Origin: Asterias rubens
Lineage: Eukaryota > Echinodermata > Asteroidea > Forcipulatida > Asteriidae
Assembly: GCF_902459465.1 (NCBI RefSeq)
Contig: NC_047072.1
Span: forward strand, 15,605,776-15,669,775
Length of the DNA: 64,000 nt
Reading direction: 5' to 3'
Shown: in pieces, positions 49,401 through 59,440 of the stretch
Position numbering within the stretch: position 1 is the stretch's first letter
Layout: each line of letters begins with the position of its first letter
Translations under genes and position numbers: made by a program
Notes under the pieces: model-generated
Seen by the model: only the letters and a program-made list of their open reading frames with translations
What the model was told of the DNA's origin: nothing
Database searches by the model: none

Positions 49401-52400
49401 TCTAAAGAGAACATCTAGGACACTAATGTAATAATATGTTCTTGTAAAATGCACCCTAGTTATTATTGTTATTATTGCTCAATAAACTGCTGTTCCTCAC
49501 TTACTTTTTCTATTCATGTGATTTTATTGCTGATAGACTTTACTAAAGAGAGTCTCTGTTGCCCTTCGTACTCTCTGGCATAAGAACGAGTCCGATAACA
49601 AGGTTCGAATCCAGTCTCTGGAATCTCTGATTATGACTTTGGATGATATGTTAACCTGGGACCATTCATCTAGCGGTCAGATGGTTCAAGACTCTGCTCA
49701 ATGGCTAGCTGATACTTGTAGACGTAGCACACCAAGGGAGCTCATTGATTTACTCTTTGAAATCATACGCAAGAAGGTAGTTTTATTCTCTTTTTACTAA
49801 TCAGGTGATGTTTGCGGTACCACAATGTGTAAATATTTTTTGAGTAGTGTTGGTTTTGAAAACAACAGTGGTTGACCACAAGGGAAACTGTATTTTTATT
49901 TTAATTATTAAGTAATAAACCACATGGGAAACTGTCTGGGTAAATTGTAAATAATTTTGGGTTAAACAAAGAAACACTTACTGGAGCAAGATTTGAACAT
50001 ATCTTTTCTGGAGTACATGTAACTCGCCTATTCCCTACCAACTGAGCTATTCAGTAGCCCTAATGTTAGCAGTTTCTGTATTTTGTCTCTCGTAGTTTAG
50101 TACTTCAGATTGGGTTTCCATTCATAAATTCCTAAGAATTGCAAATAATTTCTATCAATATTAAAGCAGCATTCTTTTGTTGTTGTCTGTAGGGAACCAA
50201 TGCTGTAACCAGTAGGAGTGGACCACCCAAGATGGCTGCCAAAGATCCATTTGGTGATGATTTCATGGATACTGAATTTGACGATGATTTAAGTGACACT
50301 AATCATGATGAAGTGGATTCATTTGATGTCAACAGCAATCTCCCTGATGAGACTGCTAATCAGAAAGGTAAAAAGAAAAGCCCCCCCCCCCTCCCAGAAT
50401 ACACAAAGCTGTCAGGCAGAAAACCTCCATAGAATTTTGGTATAACTGTTAAGCAAGGTTCTTCTGTGGTTAGCAAGATTTTTCATGAGGCTATGATTCT
50501 GACTGAATGTTTCATCAGTTGGAGCACCACTGTATCCTTTTACAGTACTTAAACTGGTTTCTAAGTAGTATTGTATTTATTATACACACATGGAGGTCAA
50601 GTTAATACACAATACATTTGGTCTACGTCCAGCAGTATGGGGGTCTGGTGTACCTGTTTTTCAGAGTCTGGTGTACCCACTTTTGGGGTCTGATGTACCC
50701 CCTTGTCAGGGTCTAGTGAACCCACTTTTGTGGGGGTTTTGTGTACCCGCTGTATTATGTTCAGTGTCCGGATTGCCAAAAACATTTGGTATCCAGCCTA
50801 AAATAAAGACAGTTGATTTTGATTGTAGCATTGTGTTTGCACTGAGTCTTTCTGATTTGCTTGTTGCAATGTCCAGATAATCTGAGTCTACTGTCTAGTG
50901 ATTCACTGTCTGAGTGTGAGCAGCTAGCATTGAAAGCAGCTAAGTGTCTATGTTCATGGAGTCTTACTGGTGGTGGTAAGCTGAGTCAAGAGAAGCAGAT
51001 TGCACGATCTGCACTCAGCCCGTTCAGTGTTCAAGAAAAACTACTAGACTTGTTTGAACAAGATGTAAGTAGTTTATTTGTCAATTTTTTGCTCCATATT
51101 GCATTCAATATGATATCCAATCAAGCATTGTGATTGTGTGTTCATGTTCGTTGATACTCAGCCATGACTATTCGACCATTCGGTTTTTAAATACTGACAA
51201 ATTAAGAGAACTTTTTTGATTTGAAGGCTAATCCAATTTGTTTTTTTATTCAGGTTTGGGATCCTAGTTCTGCATTTGATGTACAATTGGTAAGTTTCAA
51301 GTTGATCATAACCATTACGTAGCTAAATATTTATTAAAGCGATGTTTAAGTTTGGCATTACAACAATTTCCTTTATTTTGACAAATGAGAGAATGGTATG
51401 AATGCCTCAGCTGTCAGGTGATGTATTCAGCCAGAATTGTGGCGTGTGGCGTGTCGTTCACCGGATCCCAATTTTGGTGCTGTCAGCAGCAGAGTGTGGG
51501 TTTGAATCCCGGTCATGACGTTGTGCTCTTGAGCAAGGAGCTTAACCATTATTGCTTTGTAGAAAGTTTGGAAGGTAGAGCACCTTGCTCTACCAGCCAG
51601 GCTCCTAGTGGATGATTCCCATGCCTACAACCTTACAGACTGTGAAGGGGGTAACCCTTTTTCAACCTCGGGAGTAGGTGGCAATGTGTCCCTAGTGGCA
51701 GTTGATTTGGGTCGACAGCCCAAATCAAGTGTAGCCCTCACTTTGAAGTGCTTAATGCCTTCTGATGTTAGGCAATTTCTCATATAAAAACAAATCATAA
51801 ATAAATAAAAATTGAGAAAACTGCTAATTTGATACGTCATTATTGTATGCAATCAGGAATCAATATTAACCTGTGTCTATTGTTTCTTTTCTTGATGAAG
51901 TATTTCTTGGTTGCAGATGCATTTATTGCATGTGATGAGATACCAGATGATGCTCACATCAATGGTTTGCTGTATGCTTTAAAGTAAGTCTTCATTCTCA
52001 CTCTTGAATCAGCACAAAAGTAGCAATTATTATATTTAGTTATGAAGAATTCCTGCTCTTTGATCTTCTTCTCTAGCACTGAGGATACTGTTGCGCAAAA
52101 CTCCTTGGAATCTATAACTCCAGTGGTTACCAAAAGGTGCAAATGCCATCAATTCAATGTACTTCACGTACATGTAATGTGGATCATAGTTTGAAATTTT
52201 TTTGGTCAGCAATGACTTTCAACTCTGTTAAAAAACACTTGATGATACACCAACATTCCTAAAAGTGAATGTATGCGGTTGTTTTTTTGGAATACACAAT
52301 CTGAGAAGAGTTACTCTCTCAGATTCAATTGTTGGAGAATACAAACTGATATAATTTAACATAACCACATTACTTCAAAGTGAAATGATTCTTAAAATGC

Positions 52401-55400
52401 TATTTTATTGAAAGCTGCTGTACTTCTTACCAAGTAAATGTTTATTTCCATTATAATGGAAATTAATGCATTAATGTTAATGTTAATGCATTAATGCTAA
52501 GAATGACTACCAAACATATTATACATTCCCTTTAAGAGTTACTGACATTCTTGCTACTCCAACCCTGTTATATGATTGTTCCCTTTAAGAGTTACTAACA
52601 TTCTTGCTACTCCAACCCTGTTATATGATTGTTCCCTTTAAGAGTTACTGACATTCTTGCTACTCCAACCCTGTTATATGATTGTTCCCTTTACGAGTTA
52701 CTGACATTCTTGCTACTCCAACCCTGTTATATGATTGTTCCCTTTAAGAGTTACTAACATTCTTGCTACTCCAACCCTGTTATATGATTGTTCCCTTTAA
52801 GAGTTACTAACATTCTTGCTACTCCAACCCTGTTATATGATTGTTCCCTTTAAGAGTTACTGACATTCTTGCTACTCCAACCCTGTTATATGATTGTTTC
52901 CTTTAAGAGTTACTGACATTCTTGCTACTCCAACCCTGTTATATGATTGTTCCCTTTAAGAGTTACTGACATTCTTGCTACTCCAACCCTGTTATATGAT
53001 TGTTCCCTTTAAGAGTTACTGACATTCTTGCTACTCCAACCCTGTTATATGATTGTTTCCTCTAAGAGTTACTGACATTCTTGCTACTCCAACCCTGTTA
53101 TATGATTGTTTCCTTTAAGAGTTACTGACATTCTTGCTACTCCAACCCTGTTATATGATTGTTTCCTTTAAGAGTTAATGACATTCTTGCTACTCCAACC
53201 CTGTTATATGATTGTTCCCTTTAAGAGTTACTAACATTCTTGCTACTCCAACCCTGTTATATGATTGTTTCCTCTAAGAGTTACTGACATTCTTGCTACT
53301 CCAACCCTGTTATATGATTGTTCCCTTTACGAGTTACTGACATTCTTGCTACTCCAACCCTGTTATATGATTGTTTCCTCTAAGAGTTACTGACATTCTT
53401 GCTACTCCAACCCTGTTATATGATTGTTCCCTTTAAGAGTTACTAACATTCTTGCTACTCCAACCCTGTTATATGATTGTTCCCTTTAAGAGTTACTGAC
53501 ATTCTTGCTACTCCAACCCTGTTATATGATTGTTCCCTTTAAGAGTTACTAACATTCTTGCTACTCCAACCCTGTTATATGATTGTTTCCTTTAAGAGTT
53601 ACTGACATTCTTGCTACTCCAACCCTGTTATATGATTGTTCCCTTTAAGAGTTACTAACATTCTTGCTACTCCAATCCTGTTATATGATTGTTCCCTTTA
53701 AGAGTTACTAACATTCTTGCTACTCCAACCCTGTTATATGATTGTTTCCTCTAAGAGTTACTGACATTCTTGCTACTCCAACCCTGTTATATGATTGTTT
53801 CCTTTAAGAGTTACTGACATTCTTGCTACTCCAACCCTGTTATATGATTGTTCCCTTTAAGAGTTACTGACATTCTTGCTACTCCAACCCTGTTATATGA
53901 TTGTTCCCTTTAAGAGTTACTGACATTCTTGCTACTCCAACCCTGTTATATGATTGTTCCCTTTAAGAGTTACTGACATTCTTGCTACTCCAACCCTGTT
54001 ATATGATTGTTTCCTTTAAGAGTTAATGACATTCTTGCTACTCCAACCCTGTTATATGATTGTTCCCTTTAAGAGTTACTGACATTCTTGCTACTCCAAC
54101 CCTGTTATATGATTGTTCCCTTTAAGAGTTACTGACATTCTTGCTACTCCAACCCTGTTATATGATTGTTCCCTTTAAGAGTTACTAACATTCTTGCTAC
54201 TCCAACCCTGTTATATGATTGTTCCCTTTAAGAGTTACTAACATTCTTGCTACTCCAACCCTGTTATATGATTGTTCCCTTTAAGAGTTACTGACATTCT
54301 TGCTACTCCAACCCTGTTATATGATTGTTCCCTTTAAGAGTTACTGACATTCTTGCTACTCCAACCCTGTTATATGATTGTTCCCTTTAAGAGTTACTGA
54401 CATTCTTGCTACTCCAACCCTGTTATATGATTGTTCCCTTTAAGAGTTACTGACATTCTTGCTACTCCAACCCTGTTATATGATTGTTCCCTTTAAGAGT
54501 TACTGACATTCTTGCTACTCCAACCCTGTTATATGATTGTTCCCTTTAAGAGTTACTGACATTCCTGCTACTCCAACCCTGTTATATGATTGTTCCCTTT
54601 AAGAGTTACTGACATTCTTGCTACTCCAACCCTGTTATATGATTGTTATTTATGTCCTTATAGAACTGTTGTGTCCAGTCATCGTAAAGATCATGCGTTA
54701 TGTGCAGCAGCTTTTAGTCTCTTCTCAAGACTGATACCATGTCTTGATTGTGGCACGGCAGAAGTGTCACAGACACTCAGACAAGCTAGAGATGTTGCAC
54801 TACGTCTCATCAATGCAATTTGGTAAGATACAAATTAAATGGACTTGATTCAAGAACAGCTGGTAAGAAACATATTGTCTTTGAAGAAATTCATTTCAAT
54901 TGTGTTTAAGGTTACACTCAGTTTACAACATTTTGTGGTAGCCCCGTTTTGTATAGTTGCTTTGTTGCAATAAGAAAGCAATATACCACAGATGACGGAT
55001 AGGAAGCCACTATTTCAAAGGTTTTTCAAAGGTTTGAGCTTAAGTTTTTGATCGATAATTTAACAAATTTAGAATGGTAAGATATCAAAATTACAATGAA
55101 ACGAGAAACACACACCTTATAAACAAGTTTAAATAGTATCTACTAAAGTAGCTGTTTAAATACTACCACAGAATCTAAAATAAACCCCTGGACTATGTTA
55201 GATATTTACATTCAGTCCCTTTCTAATTATTTCACCATGAGGATCTTGCAACCTTGTTCCCACATGCACTTTTGACACATACACAAGCTGCAAAATCTTC
55301 TGGAACGTTTTGAAGTACACTTAGCTCTTTGACATAGTAAGCGCAACTTTAATAGATGTTAAATTTGCATCGGGATAAAGATTGTTCATTTTGGTTTTAC

Positions 55401-55820
55401 CCATATACACCGATGTGTGTTAGCACTGTACACTCATTACTTTCCCGAGTTCTGGAAAAAAAAAATATGCATAATACTCGGATTGGATTCGAACCCACGA
55501 CCTTTGCTCACTGGAAAAGACTTTATGCCACTGGCCTCGAGTCTCAAACTTTCTAATCAACAATACTGCCTTTGTTTTATTTGTGATTTTTGTAGGAAAC
55601 TCCAGTGTGACTTCACCCCTCCAGAACGTCTAGCCATTGCCAAGTGCATACATGCTCTGGTTCTGATTGACCCCATGGGAAAATGGACTATTCTGAGGTC
55701 AAGGGTCAAGGAGAGTGGTCAAGGTGATAATGATCTGAGTGCTCATAGCTTGATGTACATGTTAGTCAGAGATGGAGGCAGTCATACAGTCCGAATGTAC
55801 ATGGCTCTTGCAATCAAATG
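31394..55820 (+). CDS. ATM: ATM serine/threonine kinase, N-terminal half (24 coding exons, incomplete at 3' end)
   Basis: ATM is the nuclear PI3K-like kinase activated by DNA double-strand breaks. Exons: 31394-31465, 32129-32291, 32998-33084, 33421-33585, 34133-34298, 35254-35419, 37625-37729, 38545-38627, 39265-39322, 43444-43640, 45451-45558, 45911-46045, 46534-46662, 47197-47400, 47891-48206, 48842-48967, 49537-49776, 50193-50367, 50877-51064, 51254-51289, 51901-51983, 52077-52136, 54664-54822, 55596-55820. Phases agree throughout; 3,446 nt or about 1,148 residues. Diagnostic matches to human ATM: VTERKKHIESFKREL (TAN motif region), ILKDILRSRKYFC, HHPKGVV, LAADICHQ, AKRRKVD at the position of the human NLS, LHKYPNSLP and TEWNKIWSC. 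Only the HEAT-repeat solenoid is present; FAT and kinase domains would lie further right. Exon 22 (60 nt) is the least certain. Confidence 0.94.
31615..31910. repeat. Short imperfect repeat in ATM intron 1
   Basis: Repeats of about 20 bp (GGCCTACGGAGCACTG and variants with TGGGCTTACGGAGCACTG) form larger duplicated blocks. A long frame is open through it, but it lies between ATM coding exons 1 and 2. Confidence 0.8.
32405..32600 (-). repeat. tRNA-derived SINE, family 2
   Basis: On the minus strand a B-box-like GGTTCTGGGCTCGAACCCCA is followed by the body CTCGGGAAAGTACCGAGTAT, shared with copies at 39.36, 48.22, 55.38 and 56.44 kb. The copy is old and lies in ATM intron 2. Confidence 0.55.
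32705..32900 (-). repeat. tRNA-derived SINE, family 3
   Basis: A related copy with GGTAGAGCGCAGCAGTTGGT at the head (minus strand) and the body motif CAGTCAGTTTCCCCTTGTGC. It lies in ATM intron 2. Confidence 0.5.
33596..33775. mobile_element. MITE, GGGCCCAATTTCATA family, next to ATM exon 4
   Basis: A 180-bp copy starts only 10 bp after the end of ATM exon 4 (donor GTACGG at 33586). Ends are GGGCCCAATTTGAATAGAGC and (complement) GAGCCCAATTTCATAGAGCT. Confidence 0.75.
34415..34540. mobile_element. 126-bp MITE with TAGTCTTGGCCCAAGACG ends
   Basis: Inverted arms TAGTCTTGGCCCAAGACGTC and GACGTCTTGGGCCAAGACTA are perfect over at least 20 bp. Flanks AGCAGTCA and AACAGTCA may be an imperfect 8-bp target duplication. 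A solo end-like sequence (TAGTCTTGGTGCAAGACG) occurs near 63187. It lies in ATM intron 5. Confidence 0.75.
35484..37150 (+). repeat. 127-bp array of SINE heads carrying tRNA-like A and B boxes
   Basis: About 13 units of 127 bp occupy ATM intron 6. Each holds TTGGCCAAGCAGTCAA (A-box-like) and, about 60 bp later, GGTTCGAATCCCACC or a mutated form (GGTTTGAATCC, GATTTGAATCC) of a B box. The last unit runs into a full family-1 SINE (about 37086-37460), so the array appears to be an amplified SINE head. Confidence 0.88.
37086..37460 (+). repeat. tRNA-derived SINE, family 1, at the end of the 127-bp array
   Basis: A head with A-box-like GGCCGAGCAGTCAA and a B-box-like TTTGAGTCCC is followed by the body CCTTGAGCAAGGCATTTAAC and a 3' part ending GATAAAGAACTGTATAAATA, a layout common for invertebrate SINEs. 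Confidence 0.65.
37836..38411. mobile_element. Nested MITEs: GGGCCCAATTTCATA family interrupted by another MITE
   Basis: The outer element starts GTGCCCAATTTTATAAAGCT (37836) and ends CTATGAAATTGGGCCC (38411). Its body is broken after TTTGTGCTT by a 383-bp AAAGGCAGTGGACAC-family MITE at 38005-38387. The order of insertion is therefore clear. Both lie in ATM intron 7. Confidence 0.85.
38005..38387. mobile_element. MITE, AAAGGCAGTGGACAC family (inner element)
   Basis: Terminal inverted repeats AAAGACAGTGGACACTATTG and (complement) AAAGGCAGTGGACACTATTG flank an interior with its own inverted segment (GATTTCGAGACCTCAAGTTC against TTGAGATCTCGAAATC). No coding capacity. Confidence 0.82.
39358..39540 (-). 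repeat. tRNA-derived SINE, family 2, adjoining the 47-bp array
   Basis: On the minus strand the head reads GGTGGTCTAGTTGGTAAAAC (A-box region) followed by AGTTCGAATCCTACC (B box). A poly-C run at 39402-39414 interrupts the body. The head is the source sequence of the adjacent array. Confidence 0.7.
39525..43264 (-). repeat. 47-bp minisatellite, about 79 copies, from a tRNA-like SINE head
   Basis: This is the longest array in the window (about 3.7 kb), filling most of ATM intron 9. Each 47-bp unit, read on the minus strand, contains GGTGGTCTAGTTGGTAAAAC, a tRNA D-arm/A-box-like sequence, plus CTGTCTCTAGCTAACGGGCA. Variants (an extra GTTTGAAGAGACA; GAGCGTGCCAG; TAGCTTGCCC) recur in the same order, which indicates higher-order duplication of multi-unit blocks. 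Confidence 0.93.
43641..45041 (+). repeat. 146-bp array made of ATM exon 10 end plus splice donor
   Basis: The last 59 nt of ATM exon 10, its GTGAGT donor and about 86 nt of intron are repeated nine more times (copies begin near 43728, 43874, 44020, 44166, 44312, 44458, 44604, 44750 and 44896). Each copy keeps CCCATG/GTGAGT or CCAATG/GTGAGT or CCTATG/GTGAGT. None contains the exon 10 acceptor. Confidence 0.93.
48215..48375 (-). repeat. SINE family 2 inserted next to the ATM exon 15 donor
   Basis: A minus-strand SINE (GTGGGTTCGAATCCCACCCG, then CTTGGGAAAGTACTGAGTAT) begins about 10 bp after the end of ATM exon 15 (48206). The donor there is GTTATT, the weakest in the gene. Confidence 0.65.
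49905..50065 (-). repeat. tRNA-derived SINE, family 3
   Basis: The minus strand begins with ATAGCTCAGTTGGTAGGGAA, a tRNA-like D-arm, and the body ends near GTTTCCCATGTGG. It matches copies at 23.4 and 32.7 kb. It lies in ATM intron 17. Confidence 0.55.
51465..51810 (+). repeat. SINE containing the 79-bp unit as a single copy
   Basis: A B-box-like GTGGGTTTGAATCCCGGTC is followed by CTTGAGCAAGGAGCTTAACC, then one copy of the 79-bp repeat unit (GCTCCTAGTGGATGATTCCC ... GTAACCC), then GCCCAAATCAAGTG and an A-rich tail (ATAAATAAATAAAAA). The same body occurs at the right end of the 79-bp array (22300-22420). Confidence 0.6.
52526..54645 (+). repeat. 53-bp minisatellite, about 40 copies, in ATM intron 22
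   Basis: Each 53-bp unit reads CCCTTTAAGAGTTACTGACA ... CCCTGTTATATGATTGTT. Every unit carries a pyrimidine stretch followed by TTTAAG, an acceptor-like site. Starting from the last unit only, an exon would read in frame into exon 23; starts in earlier units meet TAA in the next unit because 53 is not a multiple of three. Confidence 0.92.
55383..55530 (-). repeat. tRNA-derived SINE, family 2
   Basis: The minus strand has GTGGGTTCGAATCCAATCCG and, further on, AAGTAATGAGTGTACAGTGC, ending in GGGTAAAACCAAAATG. It lies in ATM intron 23, shortly before exon 24. Confidence 0.65.
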
Positions 55821-55959
55821 GTATGTACTATTTGTTTTTTTCTCCTTAACATAAGGGCAATTGCCAAGGTGCCTTGTGCTTATGCTGTGGTGCCCTTTGT
55901 AAAGTTCCAATACAAATTTAAATGTTCTTCTGAGAGGTGCCCCTAATCAGACCAAAATT

Positions 55960-56262
55960 GCTATCAAGAGTGAACTTCATGGCCTGTAACACCAATGTGT
56001 GCTATGTCCCTTCATCAAGAGTGAACTTCATGGCCTGTAACACCAATGTGTGCTATGCCCCTTCATCAAGAGTGAACTTCATGGCCTGTAACACCAATGT
56101 GTGCTATGCCCCTTCATCAAGAGTGAACTTCATGGCCTGTAACACCAATGTGTGCTATGCCCCTTCATCAAGAGTGAACTTCATGGCCTGTAACACCAAT
56201 GTGTGCTATGCCCCTTCATCAAGAGTGAACTTCATGGCCTGTAACACCAATGTGTGCTAAGC
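55960..56262. repeat. 51-bp minisatellite, six copies
   Basis: The 51-bp unit (AGAGTGAACTTCATGGCCTG ...) is a multiple of three, so the frame stays open and encodes repeated VNFMACNTNVCYAPSS. There is no promoter, splice or homology support for coding. Confidence 0.9.
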
Positions 56263-56434
56263 ATTGAGTGCTAACACTGTGTGCTTCCTTATTTCCAGTG
56301 TCCTATGAAAAACATCCACAGGTACTTAACAGATATTCTTTATCCTTGATGTAAATTTAACATCTGTTTAAACTAATGCAGTACCTTCTGCTAAAACATT
56401 GGATTCAAACTGCCTCTAGCTACTGTAAAAGCTT

Positions 56435-56580
56435 TGTGGTCTAGTGGTAAGACATTTGCTCTAGAAAGGCGAGGGTTGTGGGTTCGAATCCACCCAAGAA
56501 TATGCCTGTGAGTTTACAAAGGCCTTGGGAAAGTACTGAGTGTACAATGCTTAACATACATCAGTTTATGGACTTAACAC
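56435..56580 (+). repeat. tRNA-derived SINE, family 2, sense orientation
   Basis: TGGTCTAGTGGTAAGAC (A-box region) and GTGGGTTCGAATCCACCC (B box) look like a tRNA, but the acceptor stem does not pair and the body CTTGGGAAAGTACTGAGTGT follows, as in the other SINE copies. Confidence 0.7.
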
Positions 56581-56739
56581 AAATAATATTTGTTATCCTT
56601 AATGCAAATTTTAACATCCATTTTGAAAAAACATATTGAAATAGAATATTACTTGTAGCGCTCGCAACATAAAACAACAGCTGCTTACATAGAATTAACC
56701 CTAGCCTTTTATGGAGTGCCTCAATAGATGGATTGCACT

Positions 56740-57245
56740 AAGCGTCAACGGCCGCCATATTTGATGAAACGTGAAACTAAGGGCTGTGCGTAGCGCGTAC
56801 ACGCATACACTTTCCCCTTGTTTATCATCAAATTATTATGGCAGTAGTCTTTGAAGAACATGTAAAAGCCAAGTCAATTTATTATAAGTTATCACACAAG
56901 CACGAGTGGAATGCGGAAAAGCGCGTCTGCGTCCCATATCCAACGAGGCCGAATGGGACGCAGACGCGCTATATTTTTCCGTATCTTCCAGTCTCACTTG
57001 CAACGTGCACAATTTGAAAGTTCAGAGCGTTATTTTACGCGCACAAACTTTAGAATGTAATTTTTGCACTGTCCGTATACAGAGTGTGACAAAATGACAT
57101 TTCACAATACGCACTTTGTAATAAAAACAGAGGAAATAGGATATAGTTATTATTAGTTATTATTATTATTATAAAACAGAGGTCAGAGCATATATAGTAG
57201 TTGGAACTTTTGATTCGTGGATTAGCGCGTACTGGAAGATAACAA
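56740..57245. mobile_element. Unclassified repeat with a perfect hairpin, shared with 38.73-38.89 kb
   Basis: Both regions contain ATTATAAGTTATCACACAAG followed by CGAGT and a GGAAAA-rich segment, and both end with GGATTAGC then CGTACT-GAAGATAA. In this copy AGCGCGTCTGCGTCCCA (56920-56936) is perfectly inverted at 56954-56970. Confidence 0.55.
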
Positions 57246-57388
57246 CTTTAGTTGAGATAGAGATGCCCCTATACTATGAAAACTGACTGCCCTCACAAGA
57301 TTTCAGCATCGGTCTTGCTACTTGTCTATGATTCGTTGCAACCATATGTTGTGTATTTTTTATAACTGATCAAAATCAGAATTTCATT

Positions 57389-58381
57389 TCAATTTTGAAT
57401 GAAATGCACATTTCTGGCACCAATTCTATTGTGTTTCTTGAAACAACAAAGAATCACTGCCTCCCTGACCCCACGTTGAAATGACTTGTACATAAATGAG
57501 TAAATGATTGGATTAATTACTGAGTTAATTACAGGAAAGCATTGAGGCTAGCTAAAAGATCCATCCTGCTCATCAGTTATAAAAGCTATTGTATACAGAG
57601 TTAGAAACGGAACCCATAACATGAAATACGCTCCTACAATAACTAGGACAACCCTAGCCACCTTCCTCTGTGCTTTCATCAACTCATTTGCAGGGGCGTG
57701 GTTGTTATTGCGTCGTTGTAGTGCAGCAGTTTTTCTCAAATTTAGAGCGATTTTGCCGTAGAAACCAATTTGAAAACACATGGAAAACAGAAAGCTTCCT
57801 GTGAAAGTTGCGAATTCTGCGATATATGTTACTGAAAATGTGTAGGTGCCCTGGACTCGGAAACATTCAAACGTTGTCAAATCTTTCAAAGAGAAAAAAG
57901 CTGGGGCGTAACCTAATATCATTAACAATGGTGCGATCCAGACTACTGTGATCATTAAAAAGGTCTTGACATGTGTGAAAAACAGAGGATAGTGCAACGA
58001 GTGCACAATAGCTATGTAGCGCTCAAAAGTAACCAACAATGTAGTGTTGGATGACACAGATACAAAGTACCACACTATACTTTTTCTGCGAAAAAGCGCA
58101 CAGACTATAACAACATTTGCACCGTTTGGAATAAAATGCTCCAAGAATATAATGTTTGTTAAGCAGACTAAGAGGTCTACCAGAGCAAGATGGCCGATCA
58201 GTAAGTTGGTGATGTTGTGCATGAATTTAGCTCTGATGATCGTAATGCAGACGAGAGTGTTGCCCAAAATGCCAATCATGCCTAGAGTCAGCGACACTGC
58301 AAAGGAGACGTTGTCTTGGTCTAAGCTGGTGCTGTTTGTTTCATTCATTGTGCACTGATGTGGATTTGTTCTTGGTAGCAT
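57389..58381 (-). pseudogene. Rhodopsin-family GPCR with one in-frame TAG before TM7
   Basis: Reading from the ATG at 58379-58381 the frame encodes a class A G-protein-coupled receptor. TM1 has GILGNTLVC and TM2 LALVDLLVC. TM3 ends FERYIAIV (the DRY position), TM4 has VVWIAPLL and TM6 FMLWVPF. TAG at 57548-57550 stops the frame after TM6. The same frame then continues openly for 52 codons with VINSVINPIIYSFMYKSFQ (the NPxxY motif of TM7 and helix 8) to TGA at 57389-57391. Without the TAG the protein would be 330 residues, normal for the family. The N-terminus has sequons (NETNST). A good acceptor (GTTTGTGCAG) sits 9 nt before the ATG. The ligand cannot be told; a peptide-receptor-like orphan is likely. 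It could be a recent null allele, a polymorphism or a sequencing error. It lies opposite the transcribed strand of ATM. Confidence 0.82.
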
Positions 58382-59111
58382 AGTAAATAACTGCACAAAC
58401 ATAAAAAAATAACTTAGAGATAATAAGTAATATTTACTGTCAATAAATAAAGTTTGGAAAGTGATAAATGAACCAAATAATGGTTTTAAAGTGTCTTGTT
58501 TAAGGACACATTTGACACGACTACGACTCAAACCCACCCACACGTACACGTTGCTGATCAGAGCTTGGGTCTGTTGCTTTTATCCGCTCAGCTACAACAC
58601 ACATTAAAATCAATCCCCAGCTCAGGTTTAAGAGAAAGTGAGCCTTACAAATGCTGTCTTATTATAAAGCTGGTATAGATGTGTTAGTCCAATGACAGAG
58701 ACATCACACAGTAAGTGTTTGGCTAATATCTAACAAATAGATTACTAAGGAATTTGCTGTTGTCAATTTTACTGCCAAATTGTTGCATTAACTTAGAGGG
58801 TGGCTCCAAGGTTCTATTCAGTTTTGTGTTGCATTCATTTTTCAGTAGATAGAAAGTGGGGAAAAAGTTAAGTCTCTTAAACCTCATGTTAGAATTGTAT
58901 AACAATCCCTTCTATTTGATACCCAACCAGTGTGAACTTTTTCAACATCCAAAAACATTTGATTTAAAAAAAGGGGGTCTATCTTTAGAGACTTGTATTT
59001 TTATTTACCATCTTTCATATATTAATTTTGGTTTTTACCCATACACCGATGAGTGCATCACAAAATCCAATTTCTTCTTATAGAGCCGCTCTTAAATATC
59101 AATTCACTTAC

Positions 59112-59165
59112 CAGACTTTGTAACATATATCCAAGCAAGGTTGATCAAGTTGGTACTGCTGACTG
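59112..59165 (-). ncRNA. Possible 5' UTR exon of the GPCR gene
   Basis: On the minus strand an acceptor-like TGTGTTGCAG precedes 54 nt ending at a strong donor (TCTG/GTAAGTGAA). It would splice to the acceptor 9 nt before the GPCR start codon. This is inferred from splice sites only. Confidence 0.3.
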
Positions 59166-59254
59166 CTGCAACACAGGATGCAACACAGGAATAACTCCCT
59201 GAATAATCATTTGTAAAATTCAAGGTTCATTATGTCCTGCCTCTCCAATACGTA

Positions 59255-59440
59255 AATAACTGAACCAAAAATCCTGCCCACCTTCACTTACTCAGATACC
59301 TAAATTGACTCCAACTCAAAACACTGTCCGTCAATATTACTCCTATACCTAAATTGACTCCAACTCAAATTCCTGTCCGCCGTTATTACTCTGATACCTA
59401 AATTGACTCCAACTCAAAATCCTGTCAGGATTCATTACAA
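59255..59440. repeat. Short tandem repeat, about three copies
   Basis: Units of about 60 bp share CCTAAATTGACTCCAACTCA and CTGTCCGCC/CTGTCCGTC. Confidence 0.75.

Noticed and set aside
51917..51983. Alternative acceptor TTGCAG for ATM exon 21
   Set aside because: Its frame does not fit the phase of exon 20 with the ATM-like translation; the acceptor at 51900 gives YFLVADAFIACDEIPDDAHI, which aligns with human ATM.
55937..56260. 107-residue repetitive open frame
   Set aside because: A 51-bp minisatellite keeps the frame open by arithmetic; no other gene signal.
56299..56321. Candidate 23-nt ATM exon 25 with a good acceptor (ATTTCCAG) and donor
   Set aside because: In the phase required by exon 24 it reads Cys-Val-Leu then TGA, and it has no resemblance to ATM.
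56435..56510. A functional tRNA gene
   Set aside because: A and B boxes are present but the acceptor stem does not pair and a SINE body follows.
57735..58549. Longer GPCR N-terminus starting at 58549
   Set aside because: A strong acceptor lies 9 nt before the ATG at 58381, and the upstream peptide does not look like a receptor N-terminus; it is probably intron.
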